Shown here: positions 48,501-59,916 of the stretch, one piece after another | How the letters are laid out: each line of letters begins with the position of its first letter | Position numbering within the stretch: position 1 is the stretch's first letter | NCBI GenBank assembly: GCA_019454045.1 | Contig: SKCR01032780.1 | Coordinates: 109,031-173,030 of the forward strand | Direction: 5' to 3' | Length of the DNA stretch: 64,000 nt | Source of the DNA: Zanthoxylum bungeanum | Taxonomy: Eukaryota; Streptophyta; Magnoliopsida; Sapindales; Rutaceae | The notes under the pieces: generated by a model | Told to the model about the DNA's origin: nothing | What the model saw: only the letters and a program-made list of their open reading frames with translations | Databases searched by the model: none | Translations under genes and position numbers: made by a program

Positions 48501-50228
48501 GCATTAGAAAGAAGACTCCTAGATCTAAAACTTTGTAACTTACATCAAAGTCCAGTTCGGACTTCTTCTTGGTCAAAATGAGGACGCAAGATATCCCTAC
48601 AGTTTTTATATTTTATATTTTTTAAGGTTATGTGTTGTTTAAGTGCTGGGCTGAACGTTAATTATATTACAAAGCCCATGCACGAAATTTTAAAGTATTT
48701 TATATGTTATTGGGTTTATTTTGCTAGGGTTTTATTATATTTGGGTAGAATTAGGGTTAGCCACCTATTTAAAGGGGCATTATTCATTGTAATTGACAAT
48801 TAACTAAGAACATTTTTTTTTACAAAACAAAGTGACTTGTGTCATCTTGAGGGAGTGGATTCTTCCTTGGTTCTACGGAACAAAAGCTTATCAACGTGTG
48901 GCAAGCGTTGTGGCGTTGTATCGCTGTTCAAGATTCTCCAAATAAATAAAGAAAGGTTCTTAAGGGCAAAGTTCTTTAAGGGTTGGACTTGATCTTGGAA
49001 TGATTTTGTTCTTACAAAATCAAGATTCGCGGTTCTTGGGGCTTAGAACACGTGGAGGGGTTTGCTATAACACAACTTCACCATTAGTGCCAACTGCCAA
49101 GGGGAAAATTTAAGTTCTTTATTAAAAGTGCTTCAATACTATTAGACAATCAAATCCAAATTGCACAACATCCACCGTCCTCTCAGCCAAAATAAACACT
49201 TACCACACTGTCAAGTTTGGAATTAACTGCAATAAGATATACCATTTGCGTAAGAAATATTTTTCAGAACCCATACCATTTGCGTAAGAAATATTTTTCA
49301 GAATCCATACAAGTACATAAGAATTATCTTTCAGAACCCATACAAGTACATACTTCCCAAGTGCAGAAGTGATATGCAGCAACTACACCTCTTAAATTTC
49401 AACAGACAAAAAGAACTAACCTCCTCCATTGTGAACTGATGGTGCCTGAGAGAAATAGGCACCGGACAAACAACCATTTGTATGGTATCCAACCGCACTT
49501 AAAGACCCAGGATGATCTACATTACACCCCTGTGGACCAATTACCACCTGATCCTGATGAAAAAAAATCAAAGACATTTTCATTAAATGCCAAAAGGGTA
49601 CCATTAATTAACAACAAAATTATAAATAACCTGAGTATTCAACGTGCTCAGATTAATAATAGTCTTTTCCTCAGTATCCAGCATCAAATGGTTCAGAGCT
49701 TCAGCAGTGTCTAAAATTCACAAAAGATGATCAATCGACCAGCCAAATAAACAACGCAATTAAAGAAAATAAATAAATGAAAGTGTAAGCACGAACATAT
49801 GGGTATATCATGGCAGGCATCCATTATCGGCAAAAATAAATAACACGAGTTAAATCGAAATCGTTAACGAAACTTCTCCACTTTATCAAAGAAACATAAA
49901 CTGTGAATTGCACGCCACGCAAAATGCACACTAATGCTCCATCATATTTTAGCTAAAAAGTAGATAAAACTAATAAAACGTCGCCGCTTCTTTCCAAAAA
50001 TAAAAAAATAAAAAAAATCAAAGATTAATAATGATCCTGACTGTATATAGAAACAGGAACACTTGCTGGATCGTCATATTATATTCATCAAAAGTACTAA
50101 ACCAGAGAAAAAAACAAAAGCTAAAAATATAAAAATAAAATAAAATAAAATAAAACGACATCCATTATTTTCTATCATTATATTTACGTACCAGTAAATG
50201 TTAAGCGATCAGGAGTCGAGAGTGCCAT
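39514..50228 (-). CDS. ECT: YTH-domain m6A-binding protein (ECT type)
   Basis: Eight exons join in frame with GT-AG borders: 50228-50192, 49710-49631, 49553-49421, 42963-42887, 42791-42282, 41794-41261, 40632-40420 and 39840-39514. They total 1911 bases, encoding 636 residues. The N-terminal 390 residues are Ser/Gly/Gln-rich and low in complexity, as in YTHDF proteins. The YTH domain spans about residues 400-545, from [15 protein letters not shown] to the EQGIEML region. The aromatic cage that holds the methylated base would be W426 (KYGVWAST), W483 and W488 ([11 protein letters not shown]). Plant ECT proteins bind m6A in cytoplasmic mRNA. The C-terminus ends TTANVADIN. Intron 3 is 6.4 kb and full of retroelements. 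Which ECT number it matches cannot be told here. Confidence 0.93.
43836..44761 (+). mobile_element. TRIM-type miniature LTR retrotransposon, copy 2
   Basis: LTRs are 43836-44052 (217 bp) and 44543-44761 (219 bp), starting TGTTGGAA and ending TTCTCACA. A perfect 5 bp duplication TGTAC lies at 43831-43835 and 44762-44766. A perfect 12-base initiator-Met primer site TGGTATCAGAGC lies at 44053-44064. A purine tract GAGGGGGAG precedes the 3' LTR. The LTR carries a TATATAAAG box. The interior (about 490 bp) has a 114-codon open frame at 44119-44463 that resembles no retroelement protein and is disrupted in the other copy, so it is probably not coding. It lies antisense in intron 3 of the YTH gene. 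Confidence 0.95.
44326..44445 (+). other. Three tandem hairpins in TRIM copy 2
   Basis: The stems are GCTG/CAGC (44326-44342), TCGTTG/CAACGA (44375-44395) and CTGCTG/CAGCAG (44425-44445). Each encloses a 9-base loop TGCATTYTC. Loops start at 44330, 44381 and 44431. Stem bases change between units on both sides together, while the loop stays the same. Each hairpin is followed by a TTAAAC or TTTAAAC word. Confidence 0.65.
44767..47348 (+). mobile_element. Ty3/gypsy-type retrotransposon remnant
   Basis: Gag, zinc knuckle, protease and the start of reverse transcriptase follow in the usual order. The sequence stops abruptly after [10 protein letters not shown] at about 47348. Region 45060-45340 looks like a non-coding LTR end followed by a leader (TTTTGGTCCGACC), but no partner LTR is visible in the window. 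It lies in intron 3 of the YTH gene on the opposite strand. Confidence 0.75.
45830..47345 (+). pseudogene. Gypsy gag-pol remnant
   Basis: Segment 45830-46201 is the retrotransposon gag domain ([46 protein letters not shown]). At 46359-46553 lies the knuckle [14 protein letters not shown]. At 46566-46784 the aspartic protease core reads [11 protein letters not shown], where active copies have a D-S-G or D-T-G catalytic motif, so the aspartate is replaced by glutamate. From about 47050 to 47345 come [13 protein letters not shown] and [22 protein letters not shown] of reverse transcriptase. Stops and shifts separate the pieces; a TAG stands where gypsy gag has GW before the first segment. Confidence 0.85.
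47349..48176 (+). repeat. LTR-like fragment with repeated ATACCGGT motifs
   Basis: It begins TGTTAGTGACATATTCTC directly where the gypsy coding region breaks off, and continues TTTTGATGATG, like the start of long copia LTRs. Words such as CGGCATACCGGT, CATACCGGT and CATACCAGT recur through 47640-48010. No partner or clear end was found. Confidence 0.5.
48177..49090 (+). repeat. Second LTR-like or unclassified repeat fragment
   Basis: The stretch has a TATTTAAAGG promoter-like site near 48766 and a transcript-leader-like Gln-poor, GC-alternating region after 48840 (GTGTGGCAAGCGTTGTGG). I do not see a second copy, primer site or protein. Confidence 0.3.
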
Positions 50229-50993
50229 TTTTATAAAACAATGTATCTGATGAATTATATAATGGGTGAAAAAAAAAGAAAAAAGAAGAGGTTAAAAGAA
50301 GTTTCCGCAGAACATTGGGAGAAGTGAGAATTGAGAAAGATAAATATCGAAGTGGCTGGAGATTCATTTGTGGTCTTGTCGAGTTGGCGAAACCTTACTC
50401 GTCCACCTGCTCTTCATGCATTCTGCTATTTTGCGTCTGCTGAGGTGTATATCATTCATTTATACCTTACTATTCTGCATTGCTATTTGGTTGATATATA
50501 TATATATATATATAATATATAATCAGGGATGGCAAATTATATGCTGATTATACGAACATTTTTGGTCGAAAACGAAACTGAAATTATATTCAATATTAAT
50601 ACCTATTTATAATTTAAAAAAATAATAATCACATTTAATATGTATATCTGTGATCGAAGATTTAGATATCTGTTACCTAATAAATTTAGTGAAAATTTTG
50701 AAAAAAATACAAATTTATTATTTTTTAAAAATTATTTTTTTAACTATTAATATTATAATTTTTTTGGTAGGATATTGCGTATATGATATCTAAAATACCA
50801 AAAATAATAATCGATCTAAATCATCTCGGTTACCTAATTTCGAAATCAAAACCTAACCAATATTTACTAAATTTCGGATATCGGGTATTTTTTTCTGCCG
50901 AATAGTGTCAAGTATCCAAAATAATCGACTATATTGTTATCTCTAGAGTTAAAATAATAATACTACAACAAGAATAATATAAAATTATATTTA
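50229..50993. other. Upstream region of the YTH gene
   Basis: It is AT-rich with an (AT)n run near 50489-50515. A hAT-like remnant may lie at about 50524-50945, where CAGGGATGGCAAATT occurs at the left end. No gene. Confidence 0.4.
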
Positions 50994-51301
50994 AGGAAAT
51001 AATCATTTTTACACCTAGAAGTTTGACTTAATAAATATCTAAAAACTTTAAATAAATTCAATTTTATATTCATAATTTTGGTCAATGCATTAATTTAAAC
51101 TTTTGATGTGTAAATTTATATCTTATCTGAAACTTTTTATGTCTAAATTAGCACGTTGATTATAATTTTAAGTGTAAAAAAAAAAAACCTACAAGTATAA
51201 ATTAGTAAGGTGACTGTAACTTTTAGTGTAAAATTAAATTTATTTATACTTTTCGAATATTACATAACTCATTTTTCGGATGTAAAAATGATAATTTTCC
51301 T
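50994..51301. mobile_element. Small MITE, 308 bp
   Basis: The ends are AGGAAATAATCATTTTTACA and the complement of an equivalent TGTAAAAATGATAATTTTCCT, imperfect inverted repeats of about 21 bp. An 8 bp duplication TATATTTA lies at 50986-50993 and 51302-51309. The middle has repeated AAGTGTAAA words. The superfamily is uncertain (hAT if 8 bp, MULE if 9 bp). Confidence 0.7.
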
Positions 51302-51638
51302 TATATTTATAATATGGAAATTATCATCCATTTGCCCAAAAAATAATACTTTTAAATAACCTAAAGTCTGAAAATACATATCCATATGGAAAAGGATCAA
51401 GTTGGTCGTTGCAAACAATTTGATGCATTATATCTCTTCAACCATCTGAAGGAAAGAAAATCCATGGACCGACCTCATCATCTCCATCCTATAGGAACTA
51501 CGAGATCACCAAGGACGCCTTCGATATCCAAGGGTTGATTTTTGAAAATTTTCATGAGTCCACCACAAGTTATGAAAATGAGATATTTACACCCAAAAGT
51601 ACTAATGAATAATGATGACATTTTTATAATAAAAAACT

Positions 51639-51708
51639 AGTTATGAAAAATAACATTTTACACTCAAAAAATTAGCAATTTAAGTGTAAAATATTATTTT
51701 TCATAACT
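51639..51708. repeat. Foldback with 26 bp arms
   Basis: The left arm (51639-51664) and right arm (51683-51708) are nearly perfect inverted repeats starting AGTTATGAAAAATAA, with an 18 bp loop. It shares the AAGTGTAAAA word with the MITE at 50994-51301 and is probably part of a related, degraded element. Confidence 0.7.
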
Positions 51709-52463
51709 TAGAGTTGACAAATGATAATTTTTAAAAATCAGACATATTTTCGGAGCTTACTTAACTTTAGAGGGGATATATGATAATTTTTTTTTACAAT
51801 ATGATATTATACAACATTGTTGATTTTTAATATAAGTAATGACTGAGTAGCAGAAACATCTCCAACCATACTCTGTACACGCCTCCCTACATATATCTAA
51901 AAATGACATCATTTTTAATTAAGGAGTCTGTACTCCAATAATTTCTCTGCATATCTCCTACATAATATAAAATATTTTATTATTATAAATAATATAATGT
52001 TAATTTGTTGGTCTTATGACAGTTTTATTTTATTAGTATGTCACCTGAAATTTACGTAAGATAGAAGTGAGATGTATTGTTAGATATTGAAATTTTATCC
52101 ACTCCCTAAACTTAATGTAGGGTCTGTGAGTTCAACATGGTACCATCAAGATTGTACCAAAGATGAACTCACAAAACATAATGGATTTATGGTTCATGAT
52201 TCAAGTCTCACCCCAAACACAAATAAATCTACATATTTAGATGACATGATTTGAGTCATGTCAATGTTAACAACCACTTAATTGGACAATACTTTTTTTA
52301 TAAATAGGTGGGCCAAGCCTACATTACTCAAAACAGACAAATATAATATGTTTGATAGTGAATCTATCTTCTTCCATTACAATGAGAAATGCATTATGAA
52401 CCTTAATTGTTACTAATTATTAAACATTATGTGATTGAAATTCATACATAATTTTTTTTTCTC

Positions 52464-53303
52464 CAATTAAATATTAAATAGTCAAACTTAATTATAGTAC
52501 ACTAGCTTGTGAAAGTATATGGTAATAATTTAAAAATAATACTTACCTGGTAAAGTAAATATTTGGACTAATAATTTATTTTTAATGATTTTTTTTCAAA
52601 TGTGAGTTGAGATCCATACATTAAAAAAAAAAACATATTATTCAATTAAATATTAAATAGTCAAACTTAGTTACATGACACTAGCTTGTGAAAGTATATG
52701 GTAATAAATTTAAAAATAATACTTACCTAGTAAAGTAAATATTTGAACTAATTTTTTTTTAATGAGCTTTTTTTAAATGTGAGTTGAGCTGTGCTAAATT
52801 TTTCATATTATTTGTTCACATGTGTTTTAGTAATAATATATAGTTAATATTCAATTATATTTAAATTATTATCTTATAATTATTAATAATAATTTATAAA
52901 AAAACTCAATATAAAAATCAGCTCAACATCAAATTCAAGTATTTTTTTCATTAACCTAATAACCAAAATAATATTATTAAAATCAAATATAAAACTCAGC
53001 TTAATATCGAATATATATCTTTATTTTTTGTAATTTTTTTAATGAGTTTTTTTTTTAAAATGTGCTAAATTTTTCATATTATTTGTTCACATGTGTTTTA
53101 GTAATAATATATAGTTAATATTCAATTATATTTAAATTATTATCTAATAATTACTAATAATAATCTATATAAAAAAACTCAGTATAAAACTCAACTCAAC
53201 ATCAAATTCAAGTATTTTTTTCATTAACCTAATAACCAAAATAATATTATTAAAATAAAATATAAAACTCAGCTTAATATTGAATATGTATCTTTATTTT
53301 TTG
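52464..53303. repeat. Two adjacent AT-rich segmental duplications
   Basis: Unit A (from 52464) recurs from 52643, spacing 179 bp, sharing CTAGCTTGTGAAAGTATATG. Unit B (from 52791) recurs from 53062, spacing 271 bp, sharing GTGCTAAATTTTTCATATTA and about 240 bp in all. Neither shows element ends. Confidence 0.85.
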
Positions 53304-54480
53304 AATAACATAAGAGCATCTCTATGTGGAGTAGTTTAGGATTTTAAAGCATATTCGAGGACCAAAAAATACATAGCATACTCTAAATATAGAGAGTGAA
53401 ATAGAATTTTCATTTCCAACAATACATCTCATATTTATCCAAAAGGTGGGGTTAGGATGCTCTTTGCACTATTTTTTATTTTTTTTGACACACTTAATTT
53501 AATAAAATTATTTATTACTAAAAAAACCACGACTTAAATTACTATTAAGGATAACTTTTTTAAAGATGAAATTAATTCATACATGAAAAACATCATAAAT
53601 ATGTAATTACACGATCATAATAGCATTAAAATAAACTTAGGATATCCTAAAACTCAAGTTAAGTTATGATAAAACCTAACAACATAAAACAATATATGTA
53701 ATATGTGTTTCTCATAATTAGTAGATATACATACCTACACCTAAAATTATTTGGGAACATGAGAAATTACGGGAAGTGAAACAACATAATACATACATTG
53801 TATATAAAAAATTTACAACAACATACAATCAATCTAATACATGATGATTAATAGATCCATGAGACTATTAAAAATCTCAGGAAGCAATGTAAAACTTTTG
53901 TCTTCACCACTATATCTACTCATTTAGCCCGCACCAAATGTTTTGTACGTTGACGAAAAGTATTGTTATTCCTGCATAAAACATAAACTATAAAACCAAG
54001 ATTATTAACCAAAACTTAATTACTCATGAAGCACAATAGTGTGGATGAAAGATAATGTAACAAATGGTTAGGATTAAAACAAATAATGTATCAAAATGTT
54101 TATATTTATTGTCTTAATTGACGGCTCATATAATTTTATTATAATTTAATGGCGGATACAGAATCCTATCATTATAAAATCTATCTGAAAATTATAATTG
54201 TAGGTTACCAAACAAATCAAATAACAAAATCCTTTCATTATAGAATCTCCATGAAAATGACAATTGTAGATTACCAAACAAATCAAATAACAATCCTAAA
54301 ATATGTAATGAAGTCCAGCTACGCATGCATGGCCTACATGAGGAAGCTACCATGAAGCTTCAGTTTCCAGCTGCCTTACATGATCCAGCCAACTACCATG
54401 TACAAGGAAGAAGCTGTCATGCAAACTTTAGGTGGCTTTAAAATTTGGAGAAACAAACATCAGACTTTGTGGAATGAATG
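53304..54480. other. AT-rich region, no gene recognised
   Basis: It contains one local tandem duplication of about 67 bp near 54160-54290 (shared word TTACCAAACAAATCAAATAA). Nothing coding is apparent. Confidence 0.4.
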
Positions 54481-54902
54481 GTGGGTTACTGTTCAATTGT
54501 TGAAAAATTGTACAAACTTTGTACTATAAATACATGCCTTCCAGTGAGCTTAATGACATCCCAAAGAGTGTGTTGTAAAGAGAGAGTGTGAGTTTTTTTT
54601 TTTCATTTATAAGTTTTGTAAACTTATTGCATTCTATTATTGAGAGTAATAGAAAGGTTTCGGTTTTTCCTCAAAACACTCAAGAGTGATCAGTGAATCA
54701 CAACAAGTGGTATCAGAAGCTTTGGTTCTTCTTTGGGGTCGTAAAACCGAAAAACGGAGCTCGGTTCGGAAAATTCGAGTTCCGGTAAAGTTGTCAAAAA
54801 TCAAATTTGAGGGTACCATCAGCTAGTTCACGTCGAGATGAGCTCGGTGCTATTTTCCGGCGATCAAACGGAGGTCGGACAACGTCACACGCGCCCTCAC
54901 GC
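54480..54902 (+). mobile_element. LTR end plus primer site of a third LTR retrotransposon
   Basis: A TATA-like ACTATAAATA near 54524 is followed by an LTR end CACAACA at 54705. A primer site TGGTATCAGAAGC follows at 54708-54720 with a leader running to 54902, where copia element 2 begins. The LTR start was not located. Confidence 0.6.
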
Positions 54903-56851
54903 TGTTAGGGATATGTCATATACCCAACTTGTGGATGGGCTATATGTACATGTATTTGTAATATTTTCATTAATTAATAAAATGACAATCTTTATTATAC
55001 GTGTCTTACATAACTTATATGAATCATCAAACACTGTAATAAAGCCCTTGGAGTAATAAGATGATGGCTTCCACGCCTTATGAGAATCATTACTCTTAAA
55101 CGTTCATAGTCATAGTTTTGTGAATAATCTCGGCGTTCACAAAGCAGAGATACTAGTATGATGATATGATCCGCCCTTAAGTGGGGTAGCCGATCTCATA
55201 GGTTACTAGCGGAGATCCGTCCGCTTGGTGTATCACATGGATGCATGAGTTGCTCGTGTCCATCGAACTGACCGCCGAAAGTTTTCACATTGAGTTCTTA
55301 TCCCATGTGTATGTGAGAATTTTCATGTATCGATTGTATGACTAGTCCTTAGACTTGAGGTCTTTACAATCTTATGTGTGGATCAAATAACTTTGATATT
55401 CTCATTCCCCGGTTCAAAAGATCCGGTCATAAGGGTATGATTGGGTCATTTGTTGAAACACATGAAGTTTGTAAAGATACAACAGAAAATCGCCACTCTC
55501 TCGGATAATATTTTCTTATAAGAGTAGTATTCCAGTTCGCGGGTTGATATGTGTGATCAATGCTTGAGACTGTGGCCGCAGCGGAAGAATCATGTGAGAT
55601 TCTTGGGTTAGCACGATTCATGACACTATCAACATCATACCTTTGACTATATGGGTAGACACTTTCCATACCCTAGGTCAAACGGTGGGGATACAGTGAG
55701 GCGATGGACCGTATCATATGTAAATCGCATACATAATGTGTATATATATCTTTCCTTCTCATTTGGGGGCCTTGACATGTTGCTAGATGTCAACCTTGGT
55801 CATTGAAATCGAACGACCATCTGATCGGAAGATAATTTATGTTTGATTAAATTATCACGATTCATTTCATGTCCAACTTGAGGGGAACCCAAAAGGTCAC
55901 ACACAACAAAGTCGAAATCAATGGTTAACAGTGCACAGTACAAATTTAACATCACATATGATTGCTGTAGGAATTATTCATAAATGATTCAATGTGTTTA
56001 ATTATTGAACAGATCATTTATGAGATTCCATAGTGGCTTAGGGATTGATGAATGACGATAGAGGCACTTTGGGAATTGGAATGAATAAATAAATAAATAA
56101 ATAAACGTGAATAGTAAATTTTTTTATTTGTTATTTGTTTTGAATTCCAATTTGGTCCAAACTCTTATTAGGATTTTATAATCACATTAAACCACTAAAT
56201 TAAGATCCAATGACTAAGATTAAATTAGCTTTTATCCCACATCGGATTCTTAATTAATTTTGTTGTATTTGGAGCACCTATATAAACCCAATGAATTCTT
56301 TACAAATTTTTGCACCAAACCTTTCATATCTTGGGTTTATATAAGTGAGCAACTCTAAAGTTTAAGAGTAAGCCACTGATTTTGAGGATCCTTAAGTCTA
56401 ATTGACTAGAGGAACCTCGAGTTAAAATTTTTGAGGTATTTACCTAGGCTAACACCAGGGGCAAAATACACGTGCACTCAAGGCGTAGTCTTGCCCTTGA
56501 GTTTTGGCTTTGGTGTGTGCATCTTTGGAGGCCACACACTTGGGTGGCTCTTTGGAATGTGTAAGAGCTTGCTGAGTTCGAGAAAAGCTTGTAGATTGGA
56601 GGGAGGACTGGAGGAGTCTTCGATTCGAGTAAGTCTTTTTCTTTCTTTATTTTAATTAGAGTTTATATGATAGTTAGCATGTTTAGGTTTATGTTCTTTG
56701 CACATTTGATTAGTTTTTATGCTTAGAATATATAGTAACATGCATAGGCTTGTAGAATAATCAAAGCAAATGGGTTTTGAGCAAAGAGATAACGACATCA
56801 TAATTTAATTTATTTAATTTTCCGCTGCGCACTTGCGGCCGCTTCCCAACA
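54903..56851 (+). repeat. 5' LTR of copia element 2
   Basis: It starts TGTTAGGG and ends CCCAACA, 1949 bp, similar in length to the LTR of copia element 1 but different in sequence. An (AATA)n run lies near 56087-56104. Confidence 0.82.
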
Positions 56852-56852
56852 G

Positions 56853-56867
56853 TGGTATCAGAGCGCC
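56853..56867 (+). other. Primer binding site of copia element 2
   Basis: TGGTATCAGAGCGCC starts one base after the LTR end; the first 12 bases are a perfect complement of the initiator tRNA-Met 3' end. Confidence 0.88.
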
Positions 56868-58234
56868 GTTTTTGTTTTGATTAGTTCTCTCTCATTTGAA
56901 ATCGAAATTGGGTGTGTAAAAGCTCGTTGGAAAGCTAACACCCTGAACTTAATTTTAGACACAAGTTTTGCATGATTTGGTTAAGACTTGAATTGTAAAA
57001 TTGTATTTAAAGTTCACGCATCTGTAAAAAAAATGTGAATAGTAAATTTATTTGAATAAAATAAAATGCAATATCATAATTAAATATTAATCAAAGTTAT
57101 TTAATGCCTAAAATAATTACAACATATTAAAACTCATATGCTTGATGATTCTATGTATGATTAGAATTGGCATGATTATTTTAGGGTGCAAACATCTAGA
57201 GACTTTCTAAGGAAATATATAGTGTATTGCTTATCACTTAGCTAAGTAATTATTCTGTGATGAACTTATATATTTATTACCTTTAAGGCTAATAAATATA
57301 AATCACTTGTTTATAATAAAAGACATTAAAAAAGATACAAGTGGGGTGAGACCATGGCGTTAATAAAACTTTCCAAACTAAAATTAATTTAACCAAAGGT
57401 ATTACTAGAGTTAGATAATGATTTGGTGTCTTCCTTCACTCACTACCTTTTTATAGCCAAACGGAAAAGTTGTGAAGACATCTAGATAATCATTTACTCA
57501 AAGCTTACCTTAAAGCATAATTAAAGTGTTGGACTAATTTGGAGGATCTATTGTTTATTCCTGTCACCAAGGCAATAAGAGCCTAAGAGGTAAATGTATT
57601 TAAGAGAATTCGCTCCACCCTCCCTCTGGGGAATTTTCAATGGAGGAATCCATTTGACAGTTATTCACTTAAACTTGCTAAAATCCTCAATAATAATTTA
57701 AGTCTAAAATTTGCCTCCCATTGTAAATTATAGACCTAAATAGCTTAAACTGTATTGGCAGGACTAGGCTTTACCAGACTGACCAATACTAATTTGTCCT
57801 TAAATCGTACTATTGACAATGGTTTGACTTTTCTAAGTCATAAGACGCAACGACCCTTAGGCGTGGTCTTGTAACTTAGTGGCAAAGATTGGGTGTCCAC
57901 GAGGACTAGCATAAGCTATGGCATGTTTGATTGCCCAACCCAATGATCAATGAATTGTGATTTATATCATAAATTGGTTGGGAACCTACTTAATTATCGT
58001 ATTTTATAACGACCGGCCCTAGTCGGAGTTTTGAAATGACGATAATGAGATCCTTGCCCACAAGAAATCCATCATATTGAGGTTGATGCGATTTGCTTAA
58101 AATTTTAAAACAATTGAGTGGGAGCAACTTCATAATATTAAAAGCTCATGTTATTATAAACATTAATGAAAATATATTCCTAATTTTAACATTCTCTCTT
58201 AACATGTGGGTTAAAATATTTCACAAACATTCAA
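56868..58234 (+). other. Leader of copia element 2
   Basis: About 1.4 kb without coding sequence lies between primer site and gag. I see nothing else in it. Confidence 0.5.
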
Positions 58235-59365
58235 ATGGCAAACAGAGTATCAATTCGTTCCATTCTTGATGAGCATAAGCTCAAAGGGGACAACTACAAT
58301 GACTAGTTTAAAACCTTAAAATTGTCTTACGACAAGAAAAGATTTTCTATATTCTTGAAAGACCATTTTCCCCTGAACCCGCAGAAGATGCTGACCAAAA
58401 TATATTTGATGCTTAGAAGAAACACGTCGATGATGATGAGCAAGCAGTTTGCATAATGCTTGGCTCTATGTCAGACGAACTTCAGAAAACTCACGAAGAT
58501 ATGGATGCTCAAACCATCATCTTTCACTTGAAGGAGTTATATGAAACTTCTGTTTATACCGTGAGATTCCAAGTGTCATGTGCCTTATTACAAACAAGGT
58601 ATAAGGAAGGATCTGTTAGTGGACATATGCTTAAGATGATTGGCCACATTGAAAAATTGGCCAACCTCGGGTTCATCATGGATCATGAGATAGGTCACGA
58701 TCTAATTCTTCAGTCCTTACCAAAAGACTTCTCTAACTTTATTATGCAGTTTCATCTGTATAATAAAGAAGCTACTTTAGCAGAATTGCACAATCTGATA
58801 AAGAAGGAAGAGAAAGACTTGAAACCGGAGCTCCGTTATGCTTACGGGTACGGATCTGAAGCCACGAGGCCTAAAGAAAAATAAGGGCAAGGCCAAGGCT
58901 CCAGATCACCTAAAGCCCAATGGTAAGGTGGAGAAAAAGGGAAATGGGAAATGTTTCTTTTGTGGAAAGAAGGGTCATTGGAAGAAAGACTGCATATCCT
59001 TGAAAGCCAATGAAGCAAGGGAAGCCCAAGAGGCCAAGAAGCCCAATGATTCAGGTATGTTGTATATGATTGAACTATATTCTCAAAACTCTGAACCTTC
59101 TACTTGGGTGCTTGACACCGGTTGTGGGACTCGCTTGTGTAACAATGTGCAGGGCCGGAGAAACAGTAGGAGACTTCGTCATGGGGAGGTTGACTTACGC
59201 ATGGGTAATGGAGCAAAACTAGTTGCATTGTGCGTGGGGAATTATTTATTAGTTTTGAAGAATGGTTTAGTTTTAGACTTAGAAGATTGTATTTATGTAC
59301 ATTCTCTAGTAAAAAAAACATCATTTCAATTTCTTATTTATGTAATAAAAGCTTTTCATGCCTAA
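58235..59365 (+). pseudogene. Copia gag and protease, frameshifted
   Basis: Gag opens at 58235 with MANRVSIRSILDEHKL but has a stop after GDNYND (the usual tryptophan). The open part 58456-58884 holds the capsid-like region (LKELYETSVYTVRF, GHIEKLANLGFIMDHEIGHD). A frame change at about 58840-58884 leads to the knuckle CFFCGKKGHWKKDC and the protease motif VLDTGCGTRLCNN, with the catalytic DTG. The frame is lost near 59320. Confidence 0.85.
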
Positions 59366-59916
59366 TAAGTTGTAATGAATATTCTATTTATTTCAATGAA
59401 ATAAAATATGGAGATGGTATTTTGAATAATGGTATCTATGTCTTACAAACTAACAAAGAATGTTCAACCTCTAATATATAAAACGTTAACTCGAATAATC
59501 TCAATGAATTACTTCTATGGCACAGTCGCTTAGGTCATATCAATGAAACAAGATTAACTAAGCTACATAAGAATGTGTATTTTAGACCCTTCAAATATGA
59601 ACCTTATGGAACTTGTGAGTCTTGTTTACTTGGTAAAATAACCAAATTACCCTTCAAAGGTAAATGACAGCGTGCAACAGAGACATTAGAACTCATACAC
59701 TCTGATGTATGCGGACCAATGTCAGTTACCGCTAGAGGTGGATTCTTCTACTTCATTACCTTTATCGATGATCACTCGCGATATGGGTATGTGTACCTTA
59801 TGCGGTACAAATCTGAAGCCTTTGAGAAATTCAAAGACTTCAAAACTGAAGTAGAAAACCAGCTTAATAAAAGTATTAAGTCACTAAGGTCTGACCGAGG
59901 TGGTGAATACTTAAGC

